Counted from the stretch's first letter, positions 16,935 to 26,549 are shown. The stretch: DNA of 64,000 nt from Thomasclavelia spiroformis (GCA_016901755.1 JACJKV010000008.1:1-64000), one strand, 5' to 3'. Numbers and translations: made by a program. Notes: generated from the sequence alone by a model not told the origin.

Positions 16935-18434
16935 TTATGGTCTAACAGCATATGAGAAACTGCTAGCTCCTGAAGAAATCTTAACAACGTCTCCAGTATG
17001 TGGGGCATGGATATATTTTCCACCACCGATATAAATTCCAACATGACCTGGTCTCCATAAGATGTCTCCTGGCTGAGCGGCTGAAATACTGATTCTTGTA
17101 CCTGCGCTCGCCAATGCTCCTGAAGAATGAGGTAAAGATTTACCCGCTTTTGCATAACACCAAACAACTAAACCTGAACAGTCGAAAGCATTTGGTCCTG
17201 CTGCACCCCATTTATATGGGCATCCCAGTCTTGAATAAGCAGCTCCTACTACAGAAGTTCCATAGTAATTTGGTCTTGATGAACCGCTGGTACCAGATGT
17301 ACTACCTGAAGTGTTAGCAGTTACTTTGACAGTTAAGTTAGCTGTAGCTTTATTTCCAGCACTGTCACTTACCGCATAAGTTGCAGTATATGTTCCAGCA
17401 CGTGAAGTTCTTACAGTTGGGATAGAAACTTTATTTTTTACATCTCCATCTTTGTTATCAGTTGCACTTTGTAAATACTGACTAAAGTCTACTGAAGTTC
17501 CAGCTTTAACACTGATTTCATTACGTGACAATGAAATCACTGGTGCTTCAATATCATTGACAGTTACATTTAAAGTGGCTGTTGATGTATTTCCTGATTT
17601 ATCAGTAGCAGTAATTGTTAATACCTGTTTTTCATTTTCTTTATTAACATCTACGCTTCCTTCAACCTGTGGTGCAATTCCCTGATCAAAGTTGTCAGTT
17701 ACTTCTACAAAATCTGATAAGTTAAATGCATCACCATAATTAGTAACAACATTCGCACCTTTTTTCAGATTAATGACTGGTGCCTGTGTATCGCTTACTG
17801 CAAATTCCAGTGTTTTTTGAGTTTCATTTCCAGAAACATCACTTGCTGTTAAAGTAATTGTTTGAGTTCCTAATTTTGAAGTATCTAAATCCTTATCTGC
17901 AGTCATGAATGGTGTTACATCACCATCAACATTATCTACAGCTTTGATATAACTAGCAAAATCGGTACTACCATTAACTGGTACTTCAACAACATAACCT
18001 TCGTTTGAACCTAAAGTTTCAAATTCTGGTCCCACCTGATCAACAACACTTACTTTGATCTTTTTAGTGGTTTGATTGTTAAATGAATCAGTAGCTGTAA
18101 CATCTACTGTATATTCACCTAACTGTTTAACATCTAAAGATGCTACATCAGCCTGCACTGTTATCGAATCTCTTTCATCGCGGTTGTCAGTAATATCAAT
18201 CGCATCAACATCAAACTTTTCACCATAAGCTACTTCTACATGATCAGAAACAACTTCTGGAGCTTCAGTATCTGCTGCAGCATAACCAACTAACATAAAA
18301 GTTGCGACACCTAAGATAGGAATGAACATTGCTTTTCTATTCATAATTTTTTCTTCAAAAAATCTAAATCCATTGTCTTTAATAACTTTATTTCTGATGA
18401 TTTTATTAAGCTGTCCTTTTATATCGATTTCCAT
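16935..18434 (-). CDS. Secreted NlpC/P60 peptidoglycan hydrolase with Ig-like repeats (paralogue 2)
   Basis: The 499-residue protein has the same plan as its neighbour: polar N terminus, export segment MFIPILGVATFMLVGYAAAD, four Ig-like repeats, a Ser/Gly/Thr linker (TSGSTSGTSGSS) absent from paralogue 1, and an NlpC/P60 domain. Its catalytic Cys is in FDCSGL, with His in GHVGIY and His in IHAPH. The start at 18434 follows AAAGGAGG; the frame open upstream has no ribosome site. The shared EEKI-x-NRKAMFIP block and near-identical hydrolase domains show tandem duplication. An unusual stable hairpin precedes it. Confidence 0.9.
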   Translation of the reverse strand: MEIDIKGQLNKIIRNKVIKDNGFRFFEEKIMNRKAMFIPILGVATFMLVGYAAADTEAPEVVSDHVEVAYGEKFDVDAIDITDNRDERDSITVQADVASLDVKQLGEYTVDVTATDSFNNQTTKKIKVSVVDQVGPEFETLGSNEGYVVEVPVNGSTDFASYIKAVDNVDGDVTPFMTADKDLDTSKLGTQTITLTASDVSGNETQKTLEFAVSDTQAPVINLKKGANVVTNYGDAFNLSDFVEVTDNFDQGIAPQVEGSVDVNKENEKQVLTITATDKSGNTSTATLNVTVNDIEAPVISLSRNEISVKAGTSVDFSQYLQSATDNKDGDVKNKVSIPTVRTSRAGTYTATYAVSDSAGNKATANLTVKVTANTSGSTSGTSGSSRPNYYGTSVVGAAYSRLGCPYKWGAAGPNAFDCSGLVVWCYAKAGKSLPHSSGALASAGTRISISAAQPGDILWRPGHVGIYIGGGKYIHAPHTGDVVKISSGASSFSYAVRP

Positions 18435-18492
18435 TCGTCTCCTCCTTTCAATGAACACATTGCTATGATAGCACAAATTCGTATAAAAATCT

Positions 18493-18552
18493 ACCCTTGA
18501 TACCGCTACCAGACTGGCGCCATCGGCTAAAGTCCAGTGATACCAAGGGTTT
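18493..18552 (-). ncRNA. GC-rich structured leader element of unknown class before the second NlpC/P60 gene
   Basis: On the minus strand ACCCTTGGTATC pairs with GGTATCAAGGGT over 12 bp including wobbles. The stem encloses an ACTGG/CCAGT hairpin that contains a further GCC-GAT-GGC stem, and then an unpaired CTGGTAGC. It stands out from the AT-rich surroundings and lies about 60 bp before the ATG of a wall hydrolase. AGATTTTTA follows, so it could also act as a terminator for the upstream ABC operon. It lacks the conserved motifs of the ydaO c-di-AMP riboswitch. Confidence 0.45.
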
Positions 18553-18624
18553 CACAAAATTAAGTTTTTTTCGATATTTTTTTGATTTTCTTATATCCTA
18601 AATAGGTTTTATTATGACCATAAA

Positions 18625-21600
18625 TCATTCTATACTTTTCAAAGATTCAACCATATCGATATTGCGTAATACTTTACGCATAAACAGATTAATCAAAAAG
18701 GTAAACAGCAAAGTTAAAGCAACTGCATAAATATAGCTGGTATAAGCCACGCTTCTGATAAACATCGCCATATCAATTTCTACTGTCATGATCAGATAAG
18801 CGTGCACGAATTTTCCTAAAACCAGCCCACAGAGTGAGCCAATGACTGCTAAAATAATATTTTCTCTAAATACGTAATCATAGACTTCTTTTGGATAAAA
18901 GCCGAGTACTTTAATTGTCGCAATCTCGCTTTTTCTTTCCTGAATATTAATATTAGTTAAATTATACAAAACGATAAAGGCTAAAGATCCAGCACATACA
19001 ATCAGAATGATAACAACACTGTTTAAACTTTCCATCTGACTGACAAAGGCTTCAGCAATACCACTTTCAAAGTTCACCGATGAAATATGATCATGCTTAT
19101 TAACAAAATCAGTCACCTGTTTTTCTTTTCCGTTTTTATTCATCACAAAATATTCACTGTTGAACTGTAGTTTTTGTCCTGTCAGTTTTTCATAAAATTC
19201 ATTGCTCATATATAAGTAGTGTTTAAAATAAAGCTTATAGATTCCAGCAATTTTTACCTGATATCGCTGTTCGTCAAGTTCTATTTCAATCTGATCTCCT
19301 ACCTGAACATCAAGCAGTTCAGAAAGTTTAGCATTGATATAAACACCACTGTCATCTAAAGTAAGTTCTTTTCCAGTATCATAATCTTCCATATGTATAT
19401 ATTTGCTGAATTCTTTTTGATCAGCAGGAACTTCAATATTGACTGCCTGATTTTCAACTGTGATCATTTTTGAATAAATGCCCATGGCCGAGGCAATATC
19501 ATCAAGGTCACGAAAATCTTTTCTTGCCTGCTGTGCAGTCTGTTCATCAAGATTTTCAGGATAATAAACAATCCCATCGTAGGTCCACATCGTTCCATAC
19601 TGAATATCAGCTAACGGTGATACAGAACCTTTGATTCCAAAACCAACAACGATCAATGCCGTACATCCGGCAATTCCTATAATCGACATAAAGAAACGCT
19701 TTTTATAACGGAAAATATTTCGCATCGTTACTTTCTGATTAAAAGATAATCGTTTCCATAGCCAGGTTATCTTTTCTAACAGGATACGTTTCCCCAGCTT
19801 CGGTGCTTTAGGGCGAAGGATCTGAGCTGGTACTTCTTTAAGTTCTTTATAAGATACCATAAAAGTAACCGCCATAATAATCGCTACCGAAATAACAAAC
19901 GTCAAAATACAGGTGCCAGTTTCAAATACGATTTTTGTTGGTGCCCCAACATTAAACATCATCGTTCGATAGAGATAATAAATAATAGAAGTAAAGAAAT
20001 ACGTACCAAATACGATACCTATGCCACTAGCAAAAAACGTAGCCAGAAATGCATAGATCAGATACTGCATAATGACATCTTTTTTATTATAGCCTAAAGC
20101 CCTGAACGTGCCATTTTGGGTTCTCAGTTCTTCTACCATTCTTGTCATCGTCGTCATTGAAACTAAAGCTGCAACCAGGAAAAACAAAGTTGGAAACAGG
20201 ATGGAAAGGGCATTGATCGAATCACAGTTTCCTGCAAAACTCAATATAGCTGCACTTTCATTTTTAGTTAAGGTTCTCGTTTCTCCCTTGACCATGTCTT
20301 CTACCTGGTCTTTAGCATCAGCAAGTTCTATTTGTGCATCATCCAGCTGTGTCTTTGCATCATTTAATGTTATCGCCGAATCATCCAGCTGCCTTTTGGC
20401 ATCATCGAGCTGAGATTTAGTAGCATCCAGCTGTTTTTTACTTTGATCCAACTGTCTTTTTGCATCACTAAGCTGACTACCAGTCTGATCTAAGGTCGTT
20501 TTTGAAGCTGCCAGCTGAGTTTGCGTGGCATCAAGTGTTGCCTTTTGACTCATCAAAACAGTTTGTGCTTCCTGCATTAGCTGCTCATTTTCAGCCAAAG
20601 CATCATAACCACTAATTAAGGCAACAAGCTGCACATATTCCTCGCTTTCAGTTTGACCTAACGCTTCCAATTGTGCTTTGCAGGTACAAAGATAATCATA
20701 GCCACCACCTTTTTCTATTGCTGTTAAGATCTGATTTTTAGATTCATTGAATTGTGTCAGCTTGGTCTGAAACTGCTGCCAGGCTGTTTCAAAAGCCTGC
20801 AGGCCATTTTGATACTGACTGTATCCCTGATTATACTGCTGCAGCCCCGACTGGTATTGTGCATATCCCTGCTGATATTCAAGCAAGGCTTTCTGATATT
20901 GTCCATAACCATCATTGTATTGCTGGAGTCCACTATTATATTGAGCCATGCCATCTTCATAGGCCTTGATTCCATCGTTATAGGACTGCAGTCCTTCATC
21001 ATATTCTTTTTGTCCATCAGCAATCTGATCATTGATTTCACTTAATTTATCATCATATAGCTGCTGATAGTAATTCTTAAAAATCTTTTTAATTTTTTTA
21101 TTGACCGGTTCAACATAATCATCATAATCATCATCGAATTCATACAGATCATCAGGATTTTTTAAATGAATACGCAAATCATTATATATCGTTTCCTGAT
21201 CATGTAAATCAAACAGTTCCTGCGGTAAAGACAGATGTTCATTGCCCTGAGTTAAAATCAGTACATAACCATAATTATTACCATCACCTAAAGTATTGGT
21301 CCCTCGTTCAAAATCACAGATATATCTGCTGTCATTAACAGTACCCGTGATCTTAAAGCTCTTTTCACCATTATCATTGCTAATGGTAATTTGCTGACCC
21401 AGCTTAAGATCATTACTTTCAAAATATTCTTTATCTAAAAGACATTCATTATCCTTTTGTGGATATTTACCTGATACTATTTCTGGAATATCAGTTCCCG
21501 AAGCAAAATCATCATCAGTATAAACTGTAACGCCTACGTTATCCTTATTGGTATAGCTCATGAGACCATCAAATCTGAAACCATAATCAATCGCTTCAAT

Positions 21601-21846
21601 ATCTTCGATCTTTGATACTTCATCGATGAGACTTTGATCAAATCCCAAGGTTCCAATATAATTCAAATCATTCCATTGATATGTCTGCAAGTACTGGTGC
21701 ATCGATTCTTTCATCACCACTGGTGAGTGCCGTAACCCAGCAAAAAAAGCCGCACCTAAAAATACAATACAGAATATTGACAAAAATCTGGCTCGAGTTT
21801 TGGAAATAGTTCTTATCTGATTTTTATAATACGCCTTTTTCTTCAT
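18625..21846 (-). CDS. FtsX/MacB-type ABC transporter permease with a long extracellular coiled-coil hairpin
   Basis: This 1073-residue permease has one membrane span near residues 20-38, a large outside domain, an FtsX core with several spans near 535-700, a second extracellular domain and a final FtsX core at about 955-1060. Residues 282-372 are 13 exact heptads starting with Tyr or Phe (types YNSGLQQ, YQQGYAQ). Residues 427-517 are 13 exact heptads with a leucine at the fifth place (types AKRQLDD, TKSQLDD). The two arms probably fold back on each other as a stalk. The gene pairs with the ATPase 3 bp upstream. The substrate is unknown; lipid, peptide or signal roles are all seen in this superfamily. 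Confidence 0.88.
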   Translation of the reverse strand: MKKKAYYKNQIRTISKTRARFLSIFCIVFLGAAFFAGLRHSPVVMKESMHQYLQTYQWNDLNYIGTLGFDQSLIDEVSKIEDIEAIDYGFRFDGLMSYTNKDNVGVTVYTDDDFASGTDIPEIVSGKYPQKDNECLLDKEYFESNDLKLGQQITISNDNGEKSFKITGTVNDSRYICDFERGTNTLGDGNNYGYVLILTQGNEHLSLPQELFDLHDQETIYNDLRIHLKNPDDLYEFDDDYDDYVEPVNKKIKKIFKNYYQQLYDDKLSEINDQIADGQKEYDEGLQSYNDGIKAYEDGMAQYNSGLQQYNDGYGQYQKALLEYQQGYAQYQSGLQQYNQGYSQYQNGLQAFETAWQQFQTKLTQFNESKNQILTAIEKGGGYDYLCTCKAQLEALGQTESEEYVQLVALISGYDALAENEQLMQEAQTVLMSQKATLDATQTQLAASKTTLDQTGSQLSDAKRQLDQSKKQLDATKSQLDDAKRQLDDSAITLNDAKTQLDDAQIELADAKDQVEDMVKGETRTLTKNESAAILSFAGNCDSINALSILFPTLFFLVAALVSMTTMTRMVEELRTQNGTFRALGYNKKDVIMQYLIYAFLATFFASGIGIVFGTYFFTSIIYYLYRTMMFNVGAPTKIVFETGTCILTFVISVAIIMAVTFMVSYKELKEVPAQILRPKAPKLGKRILLEKITWLWKRLSFNQKVTMRNIFRYKKRFFMSIIGIAGCTALIVVGFGIKGSVSPLADIQYGTMWTYDGIVYYPENLDEQTAQQARKDFRDLDDIASAMGIYSKMITVENQAVNIEVPADQKEFSKYIHMEDYDTGKELTLDDSGVYINAKLSELLDVQVGDQIEIELDEQRYQVKIAGIYKLYFKHYLYMSNEFYEKLTGQKLQFNSEYFVMNKNGKEKQVTDFVNKHDHISSVNFESGIAEAFVSQMESLNSVVIILIVCAGSLAFIVLYNLTNINIQERKSEIATIKVLGFYPKEVYDYVFRENIILAVIGSLCGLVLGKFVHAYLIMTVEIDMAMFIRSVAYTSYIYAVALTLLFTFLINLFMRKVLRNIDMVESLKSIE
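20296..21003 (-). repeat. Two blocks of 13 heptad (21 bp) repeats inside the ABC permease gene
   Basis: Codons 282-372 (20731-21003) and 427-517 (20296-20568) each encode 13 consecutive seven-residue units with no break in register. The 54-residue connector between them contains a CTC cysteine pair. Long open frames on the opposite strand here are by-products of this biased repeat. Confidence 0.85.
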
Positions 21847-21849
21847 ATA

Positions 21850-22572
21850 TTACCACTCTATTTCTTCTATCGGTTGAGGATGTTCATTGATAAACATCTT
21901 ATCAACTTTTCCATTTTTTAAATGAATCACACGATCAGCCATCCCGGCCAAGGCACTGTTATGCGTTATGACAATAACCGTCATGCTGTATTTATCGCAC
22001 ATTTCTCTTAACAAAGCCAAGATTGCCTTTCCTGTAAGATAATCCAAAGCACCAGTTGGTTCATCACACAGCAGCAATTTAGGATTCTTGGCAATAGCTC
22101 GGGCTATTGCTACACGCTGCTGTTCACCACCAGAAAGCTGAGCTGGAAAATTATTCATACGATCTTCCAGTTCGACTCTTTGCAAGACCATTTTTTCATT
22201 CAACGGATTTTTAGATATCTGTGAAGCAAGCTCTACATTTTCTAAAGCTGTCAGATTCTGAACAAGGTTATAAAACTGAAAAACAAAACCAATATCATCA
22301 CGGCGATATTGTGTCAGTTTCTTTTCGTTGTAGGCTGCAACATTCTGGCCATCAACAATGATCTGTCCACTGGTCGCCTTATCCATACCTCCCAGTAAAT
22401 TCAGAATCGTCGTTTTACCCGCACCTGAAGGCCCAACGATAACAACAAATTCCCCCTTCTGTACTTCGAAATTAACACCATCACTGGCACGAATTTCAAT
22501 ATCTCCCACTTTGTAAATCTTTTTGACATCTTTAAAACTAATAAATGGGGTCATAAAATCACTCGCTTTCAC
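21850..22572 (-). CDS. ABC transporter ATP-binding protein (MacB/LolD type)
   Basis: The 240-residue ATPase has Walker [10 protein letters not shown], signature [14 protein letters not shown], Walker [13 protein letters not shown] and a switch histidine (VITHN). It drives the large FtsX permease that follows 3 bp later. The start is uncertain: the GTG at 22572 has no clear ribosome site, while the ATG at 22554 (MTPFISF) has a weak GAAAGCGAG before it. No two-component regulator sits beside the pair. Confidence 0.92.
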   Translation of the reverse strand: MKASDFMTPFISFKDVKKIYKVGDIEIRASDGVNFEVQKGEFVVIVGPSGAGKTTILNLLGGMDKATSGQIIVDGQNVAAYNEKKLTQYRRDDIGFVFQFYNLVQNLTALENVELASQISKNPLNEKMVLQRVELEDRMNNFPAQLSGGEQQRVAIARAIAKNPKLLLCDEPTGALDYLTGKAILALLREMCDKYSMTVIVITHNSALAGMADRVIHLKNGKVDKMFINEHPQPIEEIEW

Positions 22573-22629
22573 TATTTAAAGATGATAATATTATAACATA
22601 AAAAGCAATTATTTTAAAGGAGAGCAGCT

Positions 22630-23169
22630 ATGGAGATCATGATACTTTCTGATAGTCATTCAATGAAAAAAAATGAATTAATGGAACTTTTAAATCATCA
22701 AAAAGTTGACTGTTATATACATTGTGGCGACATATTTATGCCTTATGAACCTTTAAATCTGCCTCATTTTCATATTGTCAAAGGCAATAATGATTTTCTG
22801 ATTCCTGACAATGAACTTACCCTGGAAATAGATGGACTTAAATTTTATATCGTCCACGGTCACCGCTATGAAATCGATCACGGCATTGCATTACTGAAAG
22901 ACTACGCCAAAGAAAACCATATTGATGTTGTCTGTTTTGGACATAGCCATCGCCCTACATGTATCAGACAGGAAAAGACCTTATATATCAATCCCGGCAG
23001 CGTAACTTATCCACGCGGTCAATATCGCTATCCTACTTACTGTATTTTTAATACCGAAACAAAAGCCGTCACTTATTACAACGCTAAAGATCATACTGTC
23101 TGTGACCCTTTTTCTCAGCCCGCAAAGCATAAAAAATCGCGTTTTCATTTATTCAAGAAAAAAAGATAA
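22630..23169 (+). CDS. YfcE/MJ0936-type metallophosphoesterase
   Basis: The 179-residue cytoplasmic protein has the calcineurin-like phosphodiesterase motifs DSHS (residues 8-11), HCGD, KGNND, VHGHRY and GHSHRP in order, which bind two metals. The C-terminal tail is basic (HKKSRFHLFKKKR). Family members hydrolyse phosphodiesters such as bis-pNPP; the natural substrate is not known from sequence. In B. subtilis the relative YsnB has a similar size. AAAGGAG precedes the ATG. It is the only plus-strand gene between two ABC operons. Confidence 0.87.
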   Translation: MEIMILSDSHSMKKNELMELLNHQKVDCYIHCGDIFMPYEPLNLPHFHIVKGNNDFLIPDNELTLEIDGLKFYIVHGHRYEIDHGIALLKDYAKENHIDVVCFGHSHRPTCIRQEKTLYINPGSVTYPRGQYRYPTYCIFNTETKAVTYYNAKDHTVCDPFSQPAKHKKSRFHLFKKKR

Positions 23170-23185
23170 GTCTAAACTTATCTTT
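23162..23185 (-). terminator. Terminator of the Bce-type transporter operon
   Basis: AAAGATAAG and CTTATCTTT arms with a six-base loop overlap the stop codons of the convergent genes. A run of seven T follows on the minus strand; the plus direction has only a short T run. Confidence 0.75.
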
Positions 23186-24482
23186 GCTGTGTCATGCCTT
23201 GAGGCATGATACTCATATATAATCTAATACTGATACCATAGCTTAGCAGAATCGGTATGATCTGGATCACTAAGATCATTACAACCAGATAAATCGTAAT
23301 CTGTCCAGATAACAGCAGATTACCCAAAATAATCAGCTGATAAATTAACGGCATCACCAATATAACTCCATAAAACAGACGCATTTCCAGATAAACAACC
23401 TGCTTTAATTGTGTCAAACAATATCCCAGATAACTCAAATGCAGATAGTTTCTTTGACGGCGGTTGAGTTCCATCCCTATCTTAAAAACTATCGTTAAAG
23501 ACATCAGGATCATTACAGAAATATATGACATTAAAGCTACCATTGATACTAAAGGCTGCGATAATGTATAAACTGTCACACAGGTCAGTAAAATTGAAGA
23601 CAGCAGCATGATCAGCAATAATCCAAATATCTTTTTCATATCACTATTAAAAAATCCTAAAGCCATCATTTGAACAGGATCTTCCAGAGACTGATTTTTC
23701 TGTCGTTGCTTAATATAATAAGGAATGACTTTTTTGATAATACCATAAACACCTATGATTCCAATAAATGAGACCAGCAGAAAAGACATCGAATCTTTCA
23801 GAAAAACAAAAATAACTGCCGGTAATAAATAAAAGGCCAAAAAGATCTTATTGGTTGCTGCACTGCTTCTTTGCTTAAAAGCAAATGGTTTCATAAAGCC
23901 CAGTGAGCCTGCCAGTGACACTTTGTTTTCTTCTCGTAATATGGCACTGATCGTACTGCGCACACAATATCCTAAATTCAGCAGTGAACACCAGAACACT
24001 TCAAACCCTAAAATCGTAGCAGTAGCAACATTTGTTTCTTTAGATAAATAAAACAGTCCCCCATCATAGACAAATGTAGAAGCAAAAACAGAATTGATGA
24101 CTGGAATCAGTAAATAACCTAGCAGCCAGCCAAAAGGAATAGCAAAAATCATAATGATAAAAACCTGTAAAAACAGATAAATTCCCACCTGATATACACT
24201 TGCTCCTGACATCAGGATCACTGATATCTCCTTACTTTTATTAGAAACATAAAAATTATTAGCAAGAAATACACAAATCATCGCAATCAGAATCACAAAT
24301 ACGGCAATCGGTGTGATAAAAGTCGCATCATTTTTTCCTAAATTAATATGTGCCTGAGGATTAAAAACCAGATTAAAGAAAGAAAAAATAAAAATCGTCG
24401 TTAACAGAAAAGTTAAAAAATAGAAGATACTTTTTTCAAAATCCTTTTTCAATGAATTCATTGACAGTTTTAATATTCCCAT
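23178..24482 (-). CDS. FtsX-type ABC permease, second subunit of a Bce-like transporter
   Basis: The 434-residue integral membrane protein has about ten predicted spans arranged as in Bce-type permeases: one span, a three-span FtsX block, and further pairs ending with LLSYGISIRLY. The large extracellular sensor domain that BceB carries between spans seven and eight is absent. The ATG overlaps the ATPase stop codon (TAATG), so it is translationally coupled. It is a diverged paralogue of the permease at 25254. Bce systems confer resistance to wall-targeting peptides; that role here is inference. Confidence 0.82.
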   Translation of the reverse strand: MGILKLSMNSLKKDFEKSIFYFLTFLLTTIFIFSFFNLVFNPQAHINLGKNDATFITPIAVFVILIAMICVFLANNFYVSNKSKEISVILMSGASVYQVGIYLFLQVFIIMIFAIPFGWLLGYLLIPVINSVFASTFVYDGGLFYLSKETNVATATILGFEVFWCSLLNLGYCVRSTISAILREENKVSLAGSLGFMKPFAFKQRSSAATNKIFLAFYLLPAVIFVFLKDSMSFLLVSFIGIIGVYGIIKKVIPYYIKQRQKNQSLEDPVQMMALGFFNSDMKKIFGLLLIMLLSSILLTCVTVYTLSQPLVSMVALMSYISVMILMSLTIVFKIGMELNRRQRNYLHLSYLGYCLTQLKQVVYLEMRLFYGVILVMPLIYQLIILGNLLLSGQITIYLVVMILVIQIIPILLSYGISIRLYMSIMPQGMTQQR

Positions 24483-25252
24483 TAATCAAATAGCTCCTGT
24501 GATTCACTTGAATTAATATCTACTATTTTATAGAAATATTCTTTTTGCGATAACCCTTCTCTTTCTATCATTCTATCGATCACACCATCTTTAATATATA
24601 AAAGCTTAGAAGAATATGATGCAATTTTAGCATCATGTGTTACCATCAAAATAGAAACACCTTCTTTTTCATTAAGTTCCTTAAATAACGATAAAATTTC
24701 ATGTGAATTTTTACTGTCCAGATTTCCTGTTGGTTCATCAGCAATGATCAGTTTGGGATTCGTCACTAAAGCTCGACAAATAGCAACACGCTGTCTCTGT
24801 CCTCCGGAACATTCATTTGGAAATTTTTCAAGTGTCTGTTCAACTCCCAGTTTTTTAGCAATTTCCATGACTCTGTTTCTGATTTCATCTTTTTTCACAT
24901 TCGCTAAAGTTAAAGGAACTGCTATATTTTCAAAAATAGTTAATGAATCCAGCAAATTGAATTCCTGAAAAATAAAACCTAAATTTTCATATCGGAATTT
25001 CCCAATCTGACTTTCCGACATCACTCGCACTTCAGTACCATTGATAAAAACCTTGCCTTTTGTAGGAATATCAATAGTTGATAAATTATTGATAAAGGTT
25101 GATTTTCCTGCCCCAGAAGGTCCCATGATACAGACAAATTCACCTTCATACATTTTCAGCGATACTTCATGCAAAGCTTCAAATGTTGTTTTTGTTCCAA
25201 TTCCATATATTTTTGTAATCTTATCCGCAACCAGTATTTCTTTTCTATCCAT
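24482..25252 (-). CDS. ABC transporter ATP-binding protein, BceA-like
   Basis: The 256-residue ATPase has Walker A GPSGAGKST, signature CSGGQRQRVAICRA, Walker B LIIADEPTGNLD and the switch histidine in VTHD. The C-terminal extension with QKEYFYKIVDI is typical of BceA/PsdA-type ATPases. It sits between the two half-size permeases with 1 bp and 1 bp-overlap junctions. Together the three genes look like one transporter with a heterodimeric membrane part. Confidence 0.9.
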   Translation of the reverse strand: MDRKEILVADKITKIYGIGTKTTFEALHEVSLKMYEGEFVCIMGPSGAGKSTFINNLSTIDIPTKGKVFINGTEVRVMSESQIGKFRYENLGFIFQEFNLLDSLTIFENIAVPLTLANVKKDEIRNRVMEIAKKLGVEQTLEKFPNECSGGQRQRVAICRALVTNPKLIIADEPTGNLDSKNSHEILSLFKELNEKEGVSILMVTHDAKIASYSSKLLYIKDGVIDRMIEREGLSQKEYFYKIVDINSSESQELFD

Positions 25253-25253
25253 A

Positions 25254-26549
25254 TCATTTCCCTCCTTTAATTGGTTTAACAGCTACATTAACATACTGAA
25301 CATAAGTCATCATTCCCGAAAGCAAGACCGGAATAATATAAGCTAGCGAAAAAATCAAGCAGAAACTTAACGACATATCTCCATAATAAATGAATCTGCC
25401 GGCAATAAAGATGATGTAGATCATTGGCAGCATAACCAAAACAGAATAATACATAATAATTTCCTGTTGAATGATCTTTCGTAATTCTTTTTTCGTATAA
25501 CCTATTTTCCATAAATTAAAAAATAAAGTTTTACGTGTTGCTGCTTCCATCGACAGTTTATAGACAATCGATACTACCAGCAAAATAATAATAACCAGAT
25601 AACCTATGACCGCAGTCACAAATTCACGAGGCTGATCCTGACACGAAACCAGAATCGCCATCATCCCAGTCACCGCCACCGTCATCAGACTAAACAATAA
25701 AAGTGATCTTTGAATCGAATAACTTAAATTTGATACAGCAATAAGCATATATCTTTTGGTGAGGAAAACTTCACGTTTCAGTTTTCTGACATAGTCTGGC
25801 AAAACATAACGAATAATCCCCACAACACCAATAATACCTACTAAAGTTGGTGCAATATAGGCATCACTTTGATGAGGATTCATAAACATCATGACAATCC
25901 CAAAAATATAAATAAAAACGTAAATAAGCGAAGGCACTCTTTGTGAACCCTTATTAAAATTCATTTCTTTTTCCTGAGAAAGCAGAACCTGAATATCATT
26001 ACGGTGTAAATATCCAGCGGTAAGAACACAAATCATGACCAAAACAATAGCTACAATTAAAAATGAATACAAATAAGCTTCAAACGGTATGATCTGTACA
26101 TCCTTATCGATTCCCAAAGCATCATACATATAGGCATTAGAAAAAGGCACAGCAATTCTGCCCAGCAGTATGCCCACAGGGGTTGCAATCAGCAGTAAAA
26201 CAAAAGTCTGATACAGAACATACATTGTAGATGCAATATACCCTGACCCTGACATTCCCATAATTGCCAGTTCAGTGGTTTTTCTTGTTAAAAAAAAATT
26301 ATTAGCAAAAAAAATCATAAAGCAGCAAAAACATACGATCATAAATGACAAAACAGCAGTAAACGGCATGCGAACATCCTGCCAGGTTGCCCCACTAGTA
26401 GCTATCGTCTGATCTGCCAGATCTTTATTGTTGATAATATTAAAAAACACAAATGACACAGCAACTGCAAAAACAAGGGTAATACCGTAAAACAGACTTT
26501 TTTTATAATTTTTAACAAGCATTGTCAGCGAAAAACGAAGCGTTCCCAT
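25254..26549 (-). CDS. FtsX-type ABC permease, first subunit of a Bce-like transporter
   Basis: The 431-residue protein starts MGTLRFSLTMLVKNYKKSLFYGIT, the same type of N terminus as its partner (MGILKLSMNSLKKDFEKSIFYFLT). It has about ten spans without a large outside domain. GAGGAAAC-like ribosome site precedes the ATG. A usual bceRS two-component system is not adjacent, so control and substrate are unknown. Confidence 0.82.
   Translation of the reverse strand: MGTLRFSLTMLVKNYKKSLFYGITLVFAVAVSFVFFNIINNKDLADQTIATSGATWQDVRMPFTAVLSFMIVCFCCFMIFFANNFFLTRKTTELAIMGMSGSGYIASTMYVLYQTFVLLLIATPVGILLGRIAVPFSNAYMYDALGIDKDVQIIPFEAYLYSFLIVAIVLVMICVLTAGYLHRNDIQVLLSQEKEMNFNKGSQRVPSLIYVFIYIFGIVMMFMNPHQSDAYIAPTLVGIIGVVGIIRYVLPDYVRKLKREVFLTKRYMLIAVSNLSYSIQRSLLLFSLMTVAVTGMMAILVSCQDQPREFVTAVIGYLVIIILLVVSIVYKLSMEAATRKTLFFNLWKIGYTKKELRKIIQQEIIMYYSVLVMLPMIYIIFIAGRFIYYGDMSLSFCLIFSLAYIIPVLLSGMMTYVQYVNVAVKPIKGGK

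Noticed and set aside
15154-17167. Minus-strand frames of 88 and 82 codons inside both NlpC/P60 domains
   Set aside because: They occupy the same place in both paralogues because the DNA is duplicated; they are out-of-frame shadows of the hydrolase domain.
18493-18552. tRNA gene or ydaO c-di-AMP riboswitch
   Set aside because: CAGTCTGGTAGC resembles a tRNA D arm, but there is no T arm, anticodon arm or acceptor stem. The ydaO core motifs are absent and the element is far too short.
20752-21045. Long open frames on the plus strand and in a second minus frame inside the ABC permease
   Set aside because: They arise from the heptad repeat's biased codons. They have no ribosome site and no sensible protein.
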